From Heterobasidion occidentale (Eukaryota > Basidiomycota > Agaricomycetes > Russulales > Bondarzewiaceae): a stretch of DNA of 64,000 bases. The stretch covers positions 124,001-188,000 of the forward strand of contig JBCAQO010000012.1 of NCBI GenBank assembly GCA_039111635.1. The letters run 5' to 3'. Made by a program: the position numbers and the translations under genes. How positions within the stretch are numbered: the first letter of the stretch is position 1; each line of letters begins with the position of its first letter. A model generated the notes under the pieces. It saw nothing but the letters and a program-made list of their open reading frames with translations. It had not been told where the DNA came from and searched no databases. Below are positions 22,236 to 33,967 of this stretch, one piece after another.

Positions 22236-24159
22236 ATGCAGCGCACGCACTCCAACATGCTCTTCGCAAACTTCAACCAGGACTTCACGTGCGTCCCGTC
22301 CCGTCCCGCCCCCGTCACCGTCACCGTCTCTGTCCCCGCCTGACCCCGCCGCCGCTGCCCCGCGGCCCCGCCCGCCAGCTGCATCTCCGTCGGCACTCGC
22401 AAGGGCTACACCATCACCAACTGCGACCCCTTCGGCCGCGTCTACACAATGAGTGCGTCCCGCGTCCCGCACCTCCTCTGACCGCCGCGCTGACCCCCAA
22501 GTCGCGCCCGCAGACGACGGCGCGCGCGGCATCGTCGAGATGCTCTTCTGCACCTCGCTCATCGCCCTCGTGGGCGCAGCCGACCAGCCCTCGTCCAGCC
22601 CGCGCAAGCTCCAGATCGTCAACACAAAGTACGCCCCCTCGCTCCCCCTCTCTCGTCCCTCCCATCTCCTCCTCCTCGCGTTCGCGGCTGAGCCCCGCCC
22701 GCGCCCCCGCAGCGCCAGTCCATGATCTGCGAGCTCCTCTTCCCCTCCTCCATCCTCGCCGTCAAGCTCAACCGCAAGACCCTCGTCATCGTCCTCGAGA
22801 ACGAGATCTACATCTACGACATCTCCAACATGCGCCTCCAGCACGTCATCGAGACCACCCCCAACCCAGAAGGTGTGCCCCTTCCCCTTCCCCGCGCATC
22901 CGCACACGCTCACCGCGCACGCACCCCCGCACGCACGCACACGCTCCAGCCATCGTCGCGCTCTCCCCCTCCGCCGACAACTCCTACCTCGCCTACCCCT
23001 CCCCGCTCCCCACCCCCTCCCCTCTCTCCACCTCCCCCTCCCCACCCCCCTCACCTCCCCACGCCCCAACCCACCGGCGACGTCCTCCTCTTCTCCACAA
23101 AGTCCCTCACCGTCACGCAGCTCATCCGCGCACACAAGGCCCCGCTCTCCGCGCTCGCCCTCAACAGCACCGGCACGCTCCTCGCCACCGCCTCCGAGAA
23201 GGGCACCGTCATCCGCGTCTGGGGCGTCCCCGCCGCCGAGAAGCTGTTCCAGTTCCGCCGCGGGACGCGCGAGGCGAGGATATACTCCATGAGCTTCAAC
23301 GCCGTCGCGAGCCTGCTCGCCGTGAGCAGCGCGCATGATACGGTGCATATCTTCAAGCTCGGCGCGGGCGGGCAGCGCGCGGGCGGGAGCGGGGGCGGGA
23401 GCGTGGGAGCGTCGGGGAGGGAGGAGGCGAGTCCGGAGGGGAGCGTCGAGAGCAGGGACGACGGCGGGTACGACGCGTTCATCGACGGAAAGAAGAAATC
23501 CGGCGGCGTCTCGTGAGTCTCGCCTCCCTCCTCCTCGCGCCGTCGCTCGCTCACCCCCAGCCCAACCCTCCCCCTCACGCTGCACACGCTCTCGCTCGCG
23601 GCGTGCGCGCGCGCAGCTCGAGCCTGCGCCGGCGCTCGCTGCACCTGACGAAGAACCTGACCGCGTCCGTCGGCGGCTACCTCCCGAACACGCTCACTGA
23701 GATCTGGGAGCCCGCGCGCGACTTTGCGTTCCTGAAGCTGCCGACGAGCGGCGCGCGGTGCATCGTCGCGCTCAGCGGGTGCGTGCGCCCCCCCTCCCCC
23801 CTCTCCTCTCTCCTCCCTCGTTTCCCTGTCGTTCTTTCCTGCGCGCGATGCTGACGTTCGTGGTGTGTGGTTGGGTTTCGTTGGTGGGTGCGGGTGCGGG
23901 TGCGGGTGCGGCGCGCGGCAGGACGGTGCCGCAGGTGATGGTCGTCTCGTCCGAGGGCTACTTTTACTCGTACAGCATCGACCTGGAGAACGGCGGCGAG
24001 TGCGCGCTCACGAAACAGTACTCGTGCGTGTTTCCCTTCCCTCCCTTCCTTCCTCCCTTCTTTCGCTCCTTGTGCGCGCGACTCGCTAACCCTCGAACTT
24101 GGCGTCTGTGTACGTGCGGTAGGCTGCTGGACTCGGGCGACGAGGCGCGGAACGAGTGA
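22236..24159 (+). CDS. ATG18: PROPPIN autophagy protein Atg18 (WIPI family)
   Basis: WD40 beta-propeller that binds PI3P and PI(3,5)P2 and acts in autophagosome formation and vacuole retrieval. Exons: 22236-22288, 22379-22452, 22514-22628, 22713-22872, 22950-23512, 23617-23778, 23922-24023, 24123-24159. The start [20 protein letters not shown] and [11 protein letters not shown] are family hallmarks. The lipid-binding FRRG motif is present ([18 protein letters not shown]). Two places do not keep frame: the exon 3/4 junction (22628/22713), where one base is missing at the acceptor, and a Pro/Ser-rich C-run tract at about 22990-23080 in exon 5. Both are in homopolymer-rich DNA and flanked by conserved coding sequence. 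An acidic/Gly-Ser insertion lies between blades 5 and 6. Confidence 0.88.
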
Positions 24160-24782
24160 GGCGCCGCGCAAGGGACGAGCGCGGGGCGAGCGCGGGCGTT
24201 TTTTCTTCGGTCCACCCGCCGCGTACGCATGGTGGGGGGACGCGCGGGGACGCGCGGCCTAGTCTCCGTTGCCGAGCCGGCGCAGGAGCGCGCGCGGGCA
24301 CGGCGCGGACGCGGTGTTGTGTGCATGTAGCTTTTGCTTGTGTGGTATTCGATGTCTGATATCCGGTGTCTAATGTCTTTGTTGTCTGTCCGGTGCTTGG
24401 TGTCTGGCTATTGTGATCGCGGTTTCGTCACCCGGCGGGCGTCGCTGTAACGCATATATGGTCTGTCGGTGTCAGCGGGCATCGTGGTGCGCGCGGCGGA
24501 ATCTAATGTAATGTAATGTAATATACTGCTGCTCATTATGGCGCGCTCGACGGAGAGCAGCGGCTGAGTGTCGACGTGTCCTCGCTCGGGAACGGGCCCG
24601 GAAAGCGGTTGTGTGGGGAAAGAGCTGGAGGCTGCGCGGCGGGGGCATGTGATTGCGGGTGCGGGGCACGTGGCCCCGGTCCACCCACTCGCCCCACTCT
24701 TTTATTCACTGCGACATCCACCACCCACTCCACGAACGCACGCACGCCGTCGCACACAACGTCGCTGTGGCACCCTCGCACG
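24160..24782. other. Intergenic
   Basis: No gene seen between Atg18 and the disordered-protein gene. GC-rich, with a short ATGTA-type run near 24506-24522. Confidence 0.5.
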
Positions 24783-26207
24783 ATGGCCGCTTTCTCCTGG
24801 TCAGACTCCGTCCGCGCCCTCCTCTCGCCCTGCCTCGCCTGCCTCCGCGCACCCCACTCACACCCGCGCCTGCACTCCCACCCGCACGACCTCGAGGGCC
24901 TCCTCGCCGACGCAGCTAGCTCCTCCGCTTCAGCTTCTACATCTCTTTACGCAGACGCGGACGCAGACGCAGACACCATGTCGCTCCACTCGCACCTCGG
25001 CGCGCAGCACCAGGCGCGGAAGAAGAGAAAGAAACAGAAGAAGAGCATCAGGCTCTTCGGGTGGGACCTCTTCGGCAAGCCGCCGATATACCTCCCCGAC
25101 GACGACGCCGACGGCGTGGACACGGACGGCGAGGAAGCGCGCAGGAGCCACAGGCGGCGCGCGACGCTCTCTTCGTCGACGCTCGACTCGGACGCCGCGC
25201 CGCTCGACCCGTCCGCGATCGAGGCGCGCCTCGGCGAGCACGCGCGCGAGGCGGCGCAGCGCCGGCGGGAGCAGGAGGCGCGGGAGGAGCGCGAGCGCGA
25301 GGAAAGGGAGGAAAGGGAGGCGCGCAGGGCGGCGAGGAGGGAGCGCAGGGAGGCGAGGCGCGCGGCGCGGGAGGGCGCGGTGCGCGGTGCGGGCGGGTTG
25401 GAGGGCGTGGGTGGGGGCGAGTTTGAAGGGTTTCAGGGCAGCGGCGCCGATTCGTTCGGCCGCGCGCGCGCGGGCTCGGTGTCTCGCTCCAATTCCAACT
25501 CGCACTCCAACTCACATTCACACTCCAACTCGCATTCGAACTCGCACTCGCACTCGCACTCGCACTCATATCCAACCTCAAACCTCGAAGCCCGCGACGA
25601 CGCCGCCGAAGCCGACGCCGACGACGACGCAGACGCCGACTTTGACGCGCGCGCGTACACGCGGCGCGCCCCCGCGAGCCCCCTGAGCCCCGACGGCACT
25701 GGCACGGGTGGCACAGGCACAGGCGGGGGCTCCTCGTCCGCCTCTGCCTCTTCCGCGCGCTCGCGCGCCTCCGGCGCCGCGCCGCGGCAGCATAACCACC
25801 ACCACCTCTCCCAGCAGCCCCAGCCCCAGCCGCAGCTCGCCGCCCCCGCACCCGCACCGACGCGCCCCTCCAGACCCTCCAAATCCTCCAAATCCTCCTC
25901 CTCCAAAAAATCCACCGCCTCCTCCACCTCCACCTCCGCCTCCGCCTCCGCCTCGGCGCCCCAATCCCCAAGCCTCGCCTCCCCCATCTCCTCGCCCCTC
26001 ACCTCCCACTTCCCCGCGCCCGCCACCGGCGTCCTCCTCTCCCTCGAAGGAGAGGAGGAGCCCGCGTTCGAGGGCTTCCCGAACGACATGATGGGCTTCC
26101 CGAGCGCGCGTATTGGCGGCGGGTTCTCGGGCGCTGGGTTTGGCGCGGGCGCGGGCGGGGCGAAGCGGGATGGGGGGGCGTTTTTGGCGAATCGGGGTGG
26201 GGATTGA
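24783..26207 (+). CDS. Large disordered low-complexity protein
   Basis: One open exon of 474 codons, recognised as no family. Composition runs in blocks: a Cys/His/Ser N-terminus, Asp/Ala repeats (ADADADAD), a basic cluster KKRKKQKK that could be a nuclear signal, and a short folded-looking segment IRLFGWDLFGKPPIYLPDDD. A long Arg/Glu helix follows (about 150-205), then an Asn/Ser/His repeat (SHSNSHSHSNSHS; DNA 25489-25572), Gly/Thr, Gln/Pro and Ser/Ala/Lys tracts, and a Phe/Gly-rich end. The FGWDLFGKPPIYLPDD segment is the best anchor for a homology search. That the frame stays open for 1.4 kb also reflects the high GC content, so the call rests partly on the ordered blocks and the clean start and stop. 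Confidence 0.6.
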   Translation: MAAFSWSDSVRALLSPCLACLRAPHSHPRLHSHPHDLEGLLADAASSSASASTSLYADADADADTMSLHSHLGAQHQARKKRKKQKKSIRLFGWDLFGKPPIYLPDDDADGVDTDGEEARRSHRRRATLSSSTLDSDAAPLDPSAIEARLGEHAREAAQRRREQEAREEREREEREEREARRAARRERREARRAAREGAVRGAGGLEGVGGGEFEGFQGSGADSFGRARAGSVSRSNSNSHSNSHSHSNSHSNSHSHSHSHSYPTSNLEARDDAAEADADDDADADFDARAYTRRAPASPLSPDGTGTGGTGTGGGSSSASASSARSRASGAAPRQHNHHHLSQQPQPQPQLAAPAPAPTRPSRPSKSSKSSSSKKSTASSTSTSASASASAPQSPSLASPISSPLTSHFPAPATGVLLSLEGEEEPAFEGFPNDMMGFPSARIGGGFSGAGFGAGAGGAKRDGGAFLANRGGD

Positions 26208-26984
26208 TGGGCGAGGGCGAGTGAGGCGAGGGCGATGACGGTGACGATAACGATAACGATGTTGATGACGGTGACGACGACGATGATGGTGGTGGTGGTG
26301 GTCGCTAGTGGTGATGACGGCGGCGGCGGTGGCGGGACGAACCCAGACACCATCGCCGCGCCGCCGCTCTTTCTCTCTTTCTTTCTTTCTTTCTTTTCCG
26401 TACGGTCTCGCGGTCGCCTAGGATCTCTACCCATCCATCTATCTATCTATCTATCTACTAGCAGTAGCAGCACGCAAGCCAGCACAGCCACTGCGCTCGG
26501 CCGCTAGCCGCGCGGTATATACCCCCTCCCCTCCCTCTCGCGCGTCGTGTCTAATCTCTCTGACTTGTTGCCGTCGTCGCCGTTGTTGTTGTTGTTGTTG
26601 CTGAGATCACGTATGCACGCCTATCCACGCGACTCTTGATTAATTGTAGACTTGTAGACTAATAAGAACGCCAACGCCATGCATGCTCGACCGTCTCGCA
26701 GCGCGTGCCCGGGCGTTTTCCCCGGTTCAGTCTACAAGTGCCGACGCTACTTACGCAGCCTTACAGGCATCCGACGCTCGATGCTTGTCGTCGCATGGCT
26801 TGGTGCAGGACCAATTTGCCTCGCATCGGGCAAAGTGGCACGGTTCGGCGGATAAGATTGCAGGGTACAAAGCGGGTACAGACGTGGTTATTTTTTCCTA
26901 AAAGTACATTTCCAGATGCTCGAGACGCGCGCGGGCGTCCTATTCAGGGCGAGGACGCAGACGAGGCGTTCGTGGCGCGCGGGG
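26208..26984. other. Intergenic with simple repeats
   Basis: Contains microsatellites: a GAYGGTGACGAT-type tract (26233-26300), CTTT repeats (26367-26397), CTAT repeats (26431-26457) and GTT repeats (about 26580-26603). No gene seen. Confidence 0.7.
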
Positions 26985-29900
26985 TCAGAGCGCGCCCTTG
27001 ATGATGTCGGCCGCTGTCGTGCACAACGAAAGAAGACAAGCAGTCAGCGCAGGACGGCGTCCCATAAGCGAGCGAGCGGGCTCGAGACGCACCTTGTTCT
27101 GCCAAGGCGTACACCACGGCTACACGCACGCGCACGCGAACCACACATGATCAGCGAGCGTTCGACGACGGCAAAGGACGGAGGAAAGGGGGACGGCGTA
27201 CATTGCGTGTGCGCGGCGAACAAGAGCGGGACGACGGAGAGATCGACGACGCGCAGGTTCGCGGTGCCGTACACCCGCAGCTGGGGGTCGACGACGCCGC
27301 CCTTCTCGCGGGGGAGCATCGACGCGGTGCCCGCGGTGTCTGGGCGCCGCGGCGGGAGCGACGGGAGCGACGCAGCGGAGGAAAGGGGGAAGGAGTCAGC
27401 GGCGTGTGGAGCGAGAGGACGGGTGCGAAGTGCTCACGGAACGTGGTGGACATGTGTTTCTTGAGCCAGGCTACGATGCAGCAGGAGGCGGTGGGTCAGC
27501 GTCGAGTCGAGAGCGGGAGTGGGAGAGAGCGGGGGGAGCGGGGAGGACGTGGGAGTGGCGCGACGGCTTACCGCGGATATCGTCGTCGGTCTTCACGTTC
27601 GGCCCCGGGTTGACTTCGTCGACTGCGGGAGGGAAGATAAAAATCAATAAATGATGACGGGTTTGAGCTCGACAACGCACCGAGCAGCTCCTTGAAGGGC
27701 GAGAAGTTGCGGAGGAGCGCACGAACTTGATCGTCTCCACGAACGTCTCGAGGTCTGCCGCAGAGCCGCATCCGCATCAGCGTCAGCGTCAGGCATCAGG
27801 CGTCAACAAAACTGCGGCGGCGTATCGCTCGCTCGTCCCAGACCACGCACCGATCTCCTCGTCAAAGTACTTCGGGTCGATCGCAGGCTGCGCGTGCGGG
27901 TCCGCCGAGCCGATGTGCTGCAAAACCAAACAAAAAAGTATATCGGCGGGTGTATCCGGTCAATGATGGAGGTGGGGAGCTGCTCACGGTGGACCCCCGC
28001 GACCACTGGTGGTTCATCGAGAGGTAATACGAGAAGTACTTCTTGCCCTCCGCCGGCGGATCTACCATCGGCGCGCGTCAGCCTTCCACGTCCAGCGCGC
28101 ACGACCACGCAACACGCACTCGGGAACGACGAGAACCCCGCGAACGGCAGCAGCTCGCACCCAGGCGCGAGCCCGTCCAAGCGGCCGACCATGATATCGT
28201 ACTGCTCGCGCAGGCCGGCGGGATACGCGTCGCGCTTCGCCGCGTACCTCTCCTTATGCGCGTCGTGCAGCGCCTTGCCGCGCGGGGAGAGCCACTCGAG
28301 CGGCGCGAAGACGAAGCCGAGGTGCGCGGTCGTGAAGAAGCCCTCGCCCCTGGCGCTGGCGGGGGGTCAGCAAAAGCAGGAGCGAAGCGGAGGAGACGGT
28401 GCGTGCTATGCGTCGAGCTCCTTGGCGGCGCGCGCGGGGTCGCGCAGGACATCAAACGTCTCGTACGGCAGGTCGTCGCGGAACTCTGTTGCGTGGGGCG
28501 CAGGGCGTGAGCGCGGTCGTCAGTCGCGGCACCGCCCACACAAGGGGGGCGGGAGGGAGGGAAGCGAGAGGGACGCACGGAAGGAGGTGGCGACGAAGCT
28601 GTGCTCCTGCATGTTCTCGCCGACGGCGGGCAGGTCGAGCTGAACCGGGATCCCGTGCTTCTCGAGGATCGCCCTGTTCCCGATCCCGGACAGCTCGAGC
28701 AGCTGCGGCGTCTTGATCGACCTGCGCACAACCAACCGCCGTCTCAGTCATTTCGTCGGGCCGTGCGACGACGAGGAGCCAGGCGGCGTACCCGGCGGAC
28801 AGGATGACCTCCTTGCCGGCGTGCACGGCGTGCACCGTGCCCGCGTCGCCCTTGAGCGCGAACTGCACGCCGGTGGCGCTCAGCGCCGCGCCCGCGCCTG
28901 CTTTCTCCGTGAGCACCTTCGTGACCGTCGCCTCGAGGAGCAGCGACAAGTTCGGGCGCGCCGCGTTGGGCAGGTAGTATCCCTGCGCGCACACACGCGG
29001 CGTTCAGCGCGCGAAAACGATCCTCGAAGACGGACTGAAGACGCACCGTCGTGGCGTACGAGCGCGTGAACCCCTTCGGGTCGACCGTGATCGGGAATGG
29101 GTACCACCCGCGCGGCTATGCGGGATGCGGGGCTTGTCAGCGCAGGATCGCACATGGCGCGCGGAACGTGAACACTCACGTCGCCGTTGAGCTGCAGCGT
29201 CCAAAATGAGCCAAATCAACCTCGCGCAAGGAAGGGCACGGTCGGACTCACGGGTGCCGGCGCGAGCGGGATCCCCGCCGCCTGAACCGTCTAGAACTCA
29301 ACAGTAAGACGCGCGGCCTTCGGCCTGCCGAGAGCGTCCGGGGCGACTCGACTCACCTGTGCGGACTGCAGATCGGCCAGGGTGACGCGAGGCGGGATGA
29401 TCAGCTTGATCGGACCTACGCCCGCGCAGAACGAACATTCAATCAGTGCGCGCCCGTCGAAAGCCACTGCGCGCCTCTGCTCACCCTCAGTCCCGAGCTC
29501 CCAGGTCTTGAGGTCGAGCCCCTGTTCCTTGATCTGCGCCTCCGAGGGCCGGATGAACCTGCGAAGAAGGGGCACGAAACCCGGTCAGTCCGCGACGGGC
29601 GAGCGAGCGAGCGAGCGACCCACCCCTCGGCTTTGGCGGCGTATTTCTGGAAGTTGGCCCAGTTCCACCCGGGGTTGCCCAGCTTCTCGAAGTCTGGCGG
29701 CGGCGGCGTCAGCGAGGGCGCGCGGGAGAAGATAGAAGGGCGGGGAAAGAGACGTGCCGTCGATCTCCTGCTTGGGGGGCTTGCAGTACGCGAAGAAGTT
29801 GATCGCGGAGCTCCCGCCCAGCATGCGGCCGCTGCGCAGACGGACGGACGCCGCGTCAGCGGATCTCTCTCTCGGGGCGGCGGCGAAGAAGAAGAAGAAG

Positions 29901-30515
29901 CCGCGCGCGGGCGCGGGCGCGAAACACGCACCGAGGCCAGAAGAACTGCGTCCCATCGCTTTTCTCTTGGGGAACCTGCACGGACACGAACACGGACACG
30001 GACACAGTCAGACGAGAGCAAACAGACGAGTGAAGGACGGAGGGGCGCTCACGGTGCGGAAGAACCAGTCGTACTGCTCCTGGCCGAACTGGGCGGCGAA
30101 GGACGCGAGGCGGACTGCAGGGCGCGGGGCGCGTGTGAGCAGGGCGAGCGCGGACGAGGGAGGGGGCTGGACGTACGGAGCAGGTTGTCGTCTAGGTTGG
30201 CGGGGCCGGCTTCGATGACGAGGACGGAGGTGTTGGGGTCCTCGGAGAGCCTGGTGGCGAGCACGAGGCCTGCCGTCTACGAACAAGTCAGTCGTACCTC
30301 TGTGTAGCAGATCTCGATCGATTGGACGTACTCCTCCACCTGTGAGAAGATAACCCCGTTTAGATGCGCAATCGCCAAAGGATGCACTGGAACATGCTCA
30401 CCGACGATAACATAATCAAATTTCTTGTTCGCGACGTCTCCTGTGGGGTTACGTGAGCAAGGGGATAGGTTAGGACTGCGAAAGCCCGGCCCATACCAGC
30501 TTTGACAAACGGCAT
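26985..30515 (-). CDS. GMC oxidoreductase 1 (FAD-dependent, no signal peptide)
   Basis: FAD-dependent oxidase or dehydrogenase of the glucose-methanol-choline family; substrate unknown. Twenty-five exons on the minus strand, first 30497-30515, then 30402-30440, 30332-30339 (8 nt), 30177-30276, 30053-30114, 29932-29975, 29758-29831, 29624-29693, 29485-29558, 29357-29415, 29252-29290, 29180-29191 (12 nt), 29047-29115, 28792-28982, 28579-28721, 28407-28485, 28120-28355, 27988-28061, 27851-27917, 27681-27754, 27572-27622, 27438-27470, 27202-27339, 27093-27119, 26985-27013; about 603 residues. Key motifs are the FAD fold DYVIVGGGTAGLVLATRL, GRMLGGSSAIN and TPQLLELSGIGN. The catalytic His pair appears in [13 protein letters not shown] and LLFAAHTQ. 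With no secretion signal it is probably intracellular. Two introns begin with GC. Exon 20 lacks one base at 27711-27716 relative to its paralogue. Confidence 0.9.
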
Positions 30516-31635
30516 GGTTGGCGAGTGGATGTGGATGAGGAGCGGGAGACAGAGCGGATGCGGTGCAGGGCTGCAGGACGGGTGGGTGCTGATATAGGGA
30601 GGCTGCCTTTGCTGGTGTTTGTAGATTGATGTGGGCTCAGGCGGACGGGCACGATGCGGTGGAAGCGATGGAAGGGCGCGAGGGTGAGATTACTGGGATC
30701 GAGGAGCCGCCAGACCCCGTTTGATCTGGAGCCTGACGCAAGATGGTATCGAACGAGCGCCGAGGCAGGCGATGGTGGGCTTGGGGGAGAATGGACGGCT
30801 GCATTCAGCGCTAGGTAATCATTGATGATCGATTGCAGCTGGATCTGATGTACAGAGGACGTGTTCTGATGCGGGGTGCATGCAGGGACGGCGGGTGATG
30901 TGAAGGTGGCCGGTGGGAACGCGCGACTGGGTTCTGTATCTTACTGGAGACCGACGTCGCACTGTGATATCTCACAGATGGGCCTGCGAGTGCGGACAGA
31001 CGGCCAGCGCGCTCCAGATCGGGACGACAGGCCCTTGTGGCAGCCTGATCGGGCCACGCCGCGTGACGCTCGTCGCAGGTCGAAGGCTCCCGTCCGGGCG
31101 CAGGTCTCTGGTACACAGCGCCGAGACACCCGTCCGCGTCGTGGATCCTGATCGCGCCCAGACAAGAGCAGCGCACGACATCGCACACGATCCACTCACC
31201 GCTCCGGGCCCCGCGTACGACTCTGCGCGTGATCTGGGGCCGCACCCCATGTGCCAGGCTGGTATTGCCGAGCATTAGCCGAATCCAGCGGCCTTCCCCT
31301 GCACGACGCACTGAGCGCCCACCTCCCAGCTCCGCCCAACTCAGCCGCACTCCGCCTGCCGATGGGGATGCGCCCACCAGGACCCCTGACAACCACCTGA
31401 GATGTTCGTGTCCGGAGGCGGTCGTCGACGCCGGGACAGCAGGTCCTCTACTGGTCCGGTTCACGCCGGAAATGGGATCGGACCTCAGTCAGCAGGTCGT
31501 TTCACGCCAGAATCAGGCCTCGAACCTCTAAAAATCGCAAAAAAATCCGGAAAAATGGAAATACGTTCTATGGCATGTCTTTGAGCACAATGAAAGCTTG
31601 AGCATTGTAATAAAAGTAAGAAACTCGTAAGGAGA
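30516..31635. other. Intergenic upstream of GMC1
   Basis: No gene supported. Near 31441-31520 a GGTTCACGCCGGAAATGGG-like phrase is partly repeated (TTTCACGCCAGAATCAG), and a distant match lies near 44900, so older repeat debris is possible. Confidence 0.4.
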
Positions 31636-31640
31636 GTCAA

Positions 31641-32261
31641 TGTTATGACTTGACCGATCGGGGCCCTTTCGGGTCGGTCTAACCGATGGATCAAGCATCA
31701 CATGCTAGGCGGCTCCACTACGGAGCGTACATCAAGGTATTCGGCATGTCCTTAGGAGCCGACAATACCGATGGTTCTTCAAGACATCGGTAAAGGCTAT
31801 ATTGGAGGGACACGAGGCTCACAGAGTTCACACAGTGATAAGAGAGGCATTCACATGCCATGGGCTTAGGGCTTATGGGTAAGCACCTCGTCGCACCATG
31901 ATGGATCAGTGCGACTGGAGAAGTACAAGAGTAGGCGCCGATGAGGAAGACGGCGGCCACAGCTCTCCTAGGATGGAAACCTGGAGAAGCACACGGACTC
32001 TTACCCTATACCCTATACAGTATATAAGGCCCATAGAATAGGCTGAGGATCTTCAGTCTATTCTCTTTCGTTCATTCGTATCTTCGAATATGAAGCTCTT
32101 CGTTCCCCTGTATCCACACATACAGGATTCTTAGAGCCAATCATTATTCCCTCCTGTATCAACGCCTGATACAGTCGAGACTCCGTCCACCACTCAGTCC
32201 ATTGTGCGACCTAGGGAAGAACCTGTTACTCTTGGGTTATTGAACAAGCCGTTCATAACAG
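31641..32261 (+). repeat. Solo LTR (621 bp) with 5-bp target duplication
   Basis: Starts TGTTATGACTTGACCGATCG and ends TTCATAACA, with short inverted ends (TGTTATGA/TTCATAACA). GTCAA flanks it on both sides (31636-31640 and 32262-32266). It is homologous to the two LTRs of the neighbouring element but carries a different, longer segment after the TATA region (about 32060-32130), so it belongs to a variant subfamily. Confidence 0.9.
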
Positions 32262-32307
32262 TCAACAGCATTCGAAAAAGCATGATAATGTGAATTACAA
32301 GGCCCTG

Positions 32308-32742
32308 TCAATCATCCTCATCATCCAAGACCTCTTTGATATTCCGTTTGTGGCCAACAATCACCTTGATTGCACTTCGAAGATCCTTTTCCCTGCCTGT
32401 GAGTGCTTCCAGATAGTGGCTATCCCCAACCGCGAGTGCTATAGAAGCACCTTGAATCCGAATAGGATAAGTTAGCATGACAAGGAATGTATGTGACGGC
32501 AGCAAAACATGGAGCGTCACAGCATGCGGCGTCAATGGAGACGTAGCAGGGACAATGCGGAAATACTTAGTGGTGTGCCAAGTTCCTGCTAACATTGGCT
32601 CGTATATCTCAGCTGCGACATTTGACATAGCAGAGATCAATGTGGCTTCATCTGCCCAGCTGTGGACCCTCTGGGTCGACGCCGGATAAGCATCGGACCT
32701 CCCAGCAGTGGAGGGCTTCATGCCGGGCAAAAGATCGAACAT
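32308..32742 (-). pseudogene. C-terminal fragment of an unrecognised gene
   Basis: A 144-codon open stretch on the minus strand ending DDEDD-stop looks like the last exon(s) of a host protein (RVHSWADEATLISAMSNVAA; LTGREKDLRSAIKVIVGHKR). No family recognised. It lies between the solo LTR and the full retroelement. The region up to 33270 on the same strand may hold further exons, so the gene is probably broken or displaced by these insertions. It could also be a short intact gene. Confidence 0.35.
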
Positions 32743-33270
32743 GATCGTCCATCTATGGACTCAGCCACTCGTGTTGGATATGACAGGATCAATGCGACAT
32801 CATTGATTCCTGTAGAGATGTGAGACACAGCAAGGACATGGATTGGCAGATCGAGAAAGCAGTCTGAAGTAAGTACATGCAGATGACAAATGAGAGTGCA
32901 GTAAAGAGAGAGAAGCCCGTAGGGGTTCCGACACCTAACTGAGGAGGAAGCAGGCAAGCAGCGATTGGAGGGTAGGGCTCAGGAACAGAAGGGATGTGGA
33001 AGGAGGGTCTGAGCTAAAGAGAGCTGATCGCTGTACTACAAGCAAACCTAATTGGTTAGATATCCAGTTGAGAAAAAAGGGGGAGGAGCAAGGATATGTG
33101 GGATCCACTGCAAGAAACGCTGCATGGAAGGATAGGAGCAAATAGGGTATGAGGGGTTGTTAGGACCGCGTCCTAACACGTGCTTCGCACGTGAGTGGAT
33201 GGGCTGGTCAAGTGCTTCGGACTTGTTGCAGACTCGGACCGCTTTCAAAGACTCCTTACCATTTACATGC

Positions 33271-33856
33271 TGTTATGACTTGACCGATCGGGGCCCTTCG
33301 GGGTCGGTCTAACCGATGGATCAAGCATCACATGCTAGGCGGCTCCACTACGGAGCGTACACCAAGGTATTCGGCATGTCCTTAGGAGCCGACAAGACCA
33401 ATGGTTCTTCAAGACATCGGTAAAGGCTATATTGGAGGGACATGAGGCTCACGAAGTTCACACAGTAATATGAGAGGCATTCACATGCCATGGGCTTAGG
33501 GCTTATGGGTAAGCACCTCGTCGCACCATGATGGATCAGTGCGACTGGAGAAGTACAAGAGTAGGCGCCGGAGGGAAAGACGGCGGCCACAGCTCTCCTA
33601 GGATGGAAACCTGGAGAAGCACACGGACTCTTACCCTATACCCCATATAGTATATAAGGCCCATAGAATAGGCTGAGGATCTTCAGTCTATTCTCTTCGT
33701 TTCTACACAGTCTCCACACTGTGTAACTTAGAGCCAACTATTATTCCCTCCTGTATCAACGTCTGATACAGTCGAGACTCCGTCCACCACTCAGTCCCCG
33801 TGCGACCTAGGGAAGAACCTGTTACTCTTGGGTTATTGAACGAGCAGTTCATAACA
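33271..33856 (+). repeat. 5' LTR of the Ty3/gypsy element
   Basis: 586 bp, TGTTATGA...TTCATAACA. Includes TATATAAG at 33651-33658 and the GCACACGGACTCTTACCC block just upstream of it. Confidence 0.93.
33651..33658 (+). promoter_or_regulatory. LTR promoter TATA box
   Basis: TATATAAG in the 5' LTR, conserved in the 3' LTR (43922-43929) and in the solo LTR (32021-32028). It probably drives the genomic RNA. Confidence 0.6.
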
Positions 33857-33967
33857 CTAGAATAGACTCGCTTTTGCCCCTACCTTGCACCACACTCTGC
33901 TTGCTGCCACACTCTTTCTCACAACCCTCATCGGTGGCATAGACCCCACCGAAGAGAGTTACTTCAC

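Noticed and set aside
22140..23585. 481-codon minus-strand Gly/Arg/Glu-rich ORF
   Set aside because: Antisense of Atg18; high GC keeps alternate frames open.
25433..26434. 333-codon minus-strand ORF opposite the disordered protein
   Set aside because: Lacks a sensible start context and runs through simple repeats. The plus frame has ordered blocks and a clean start, though neither is proven.
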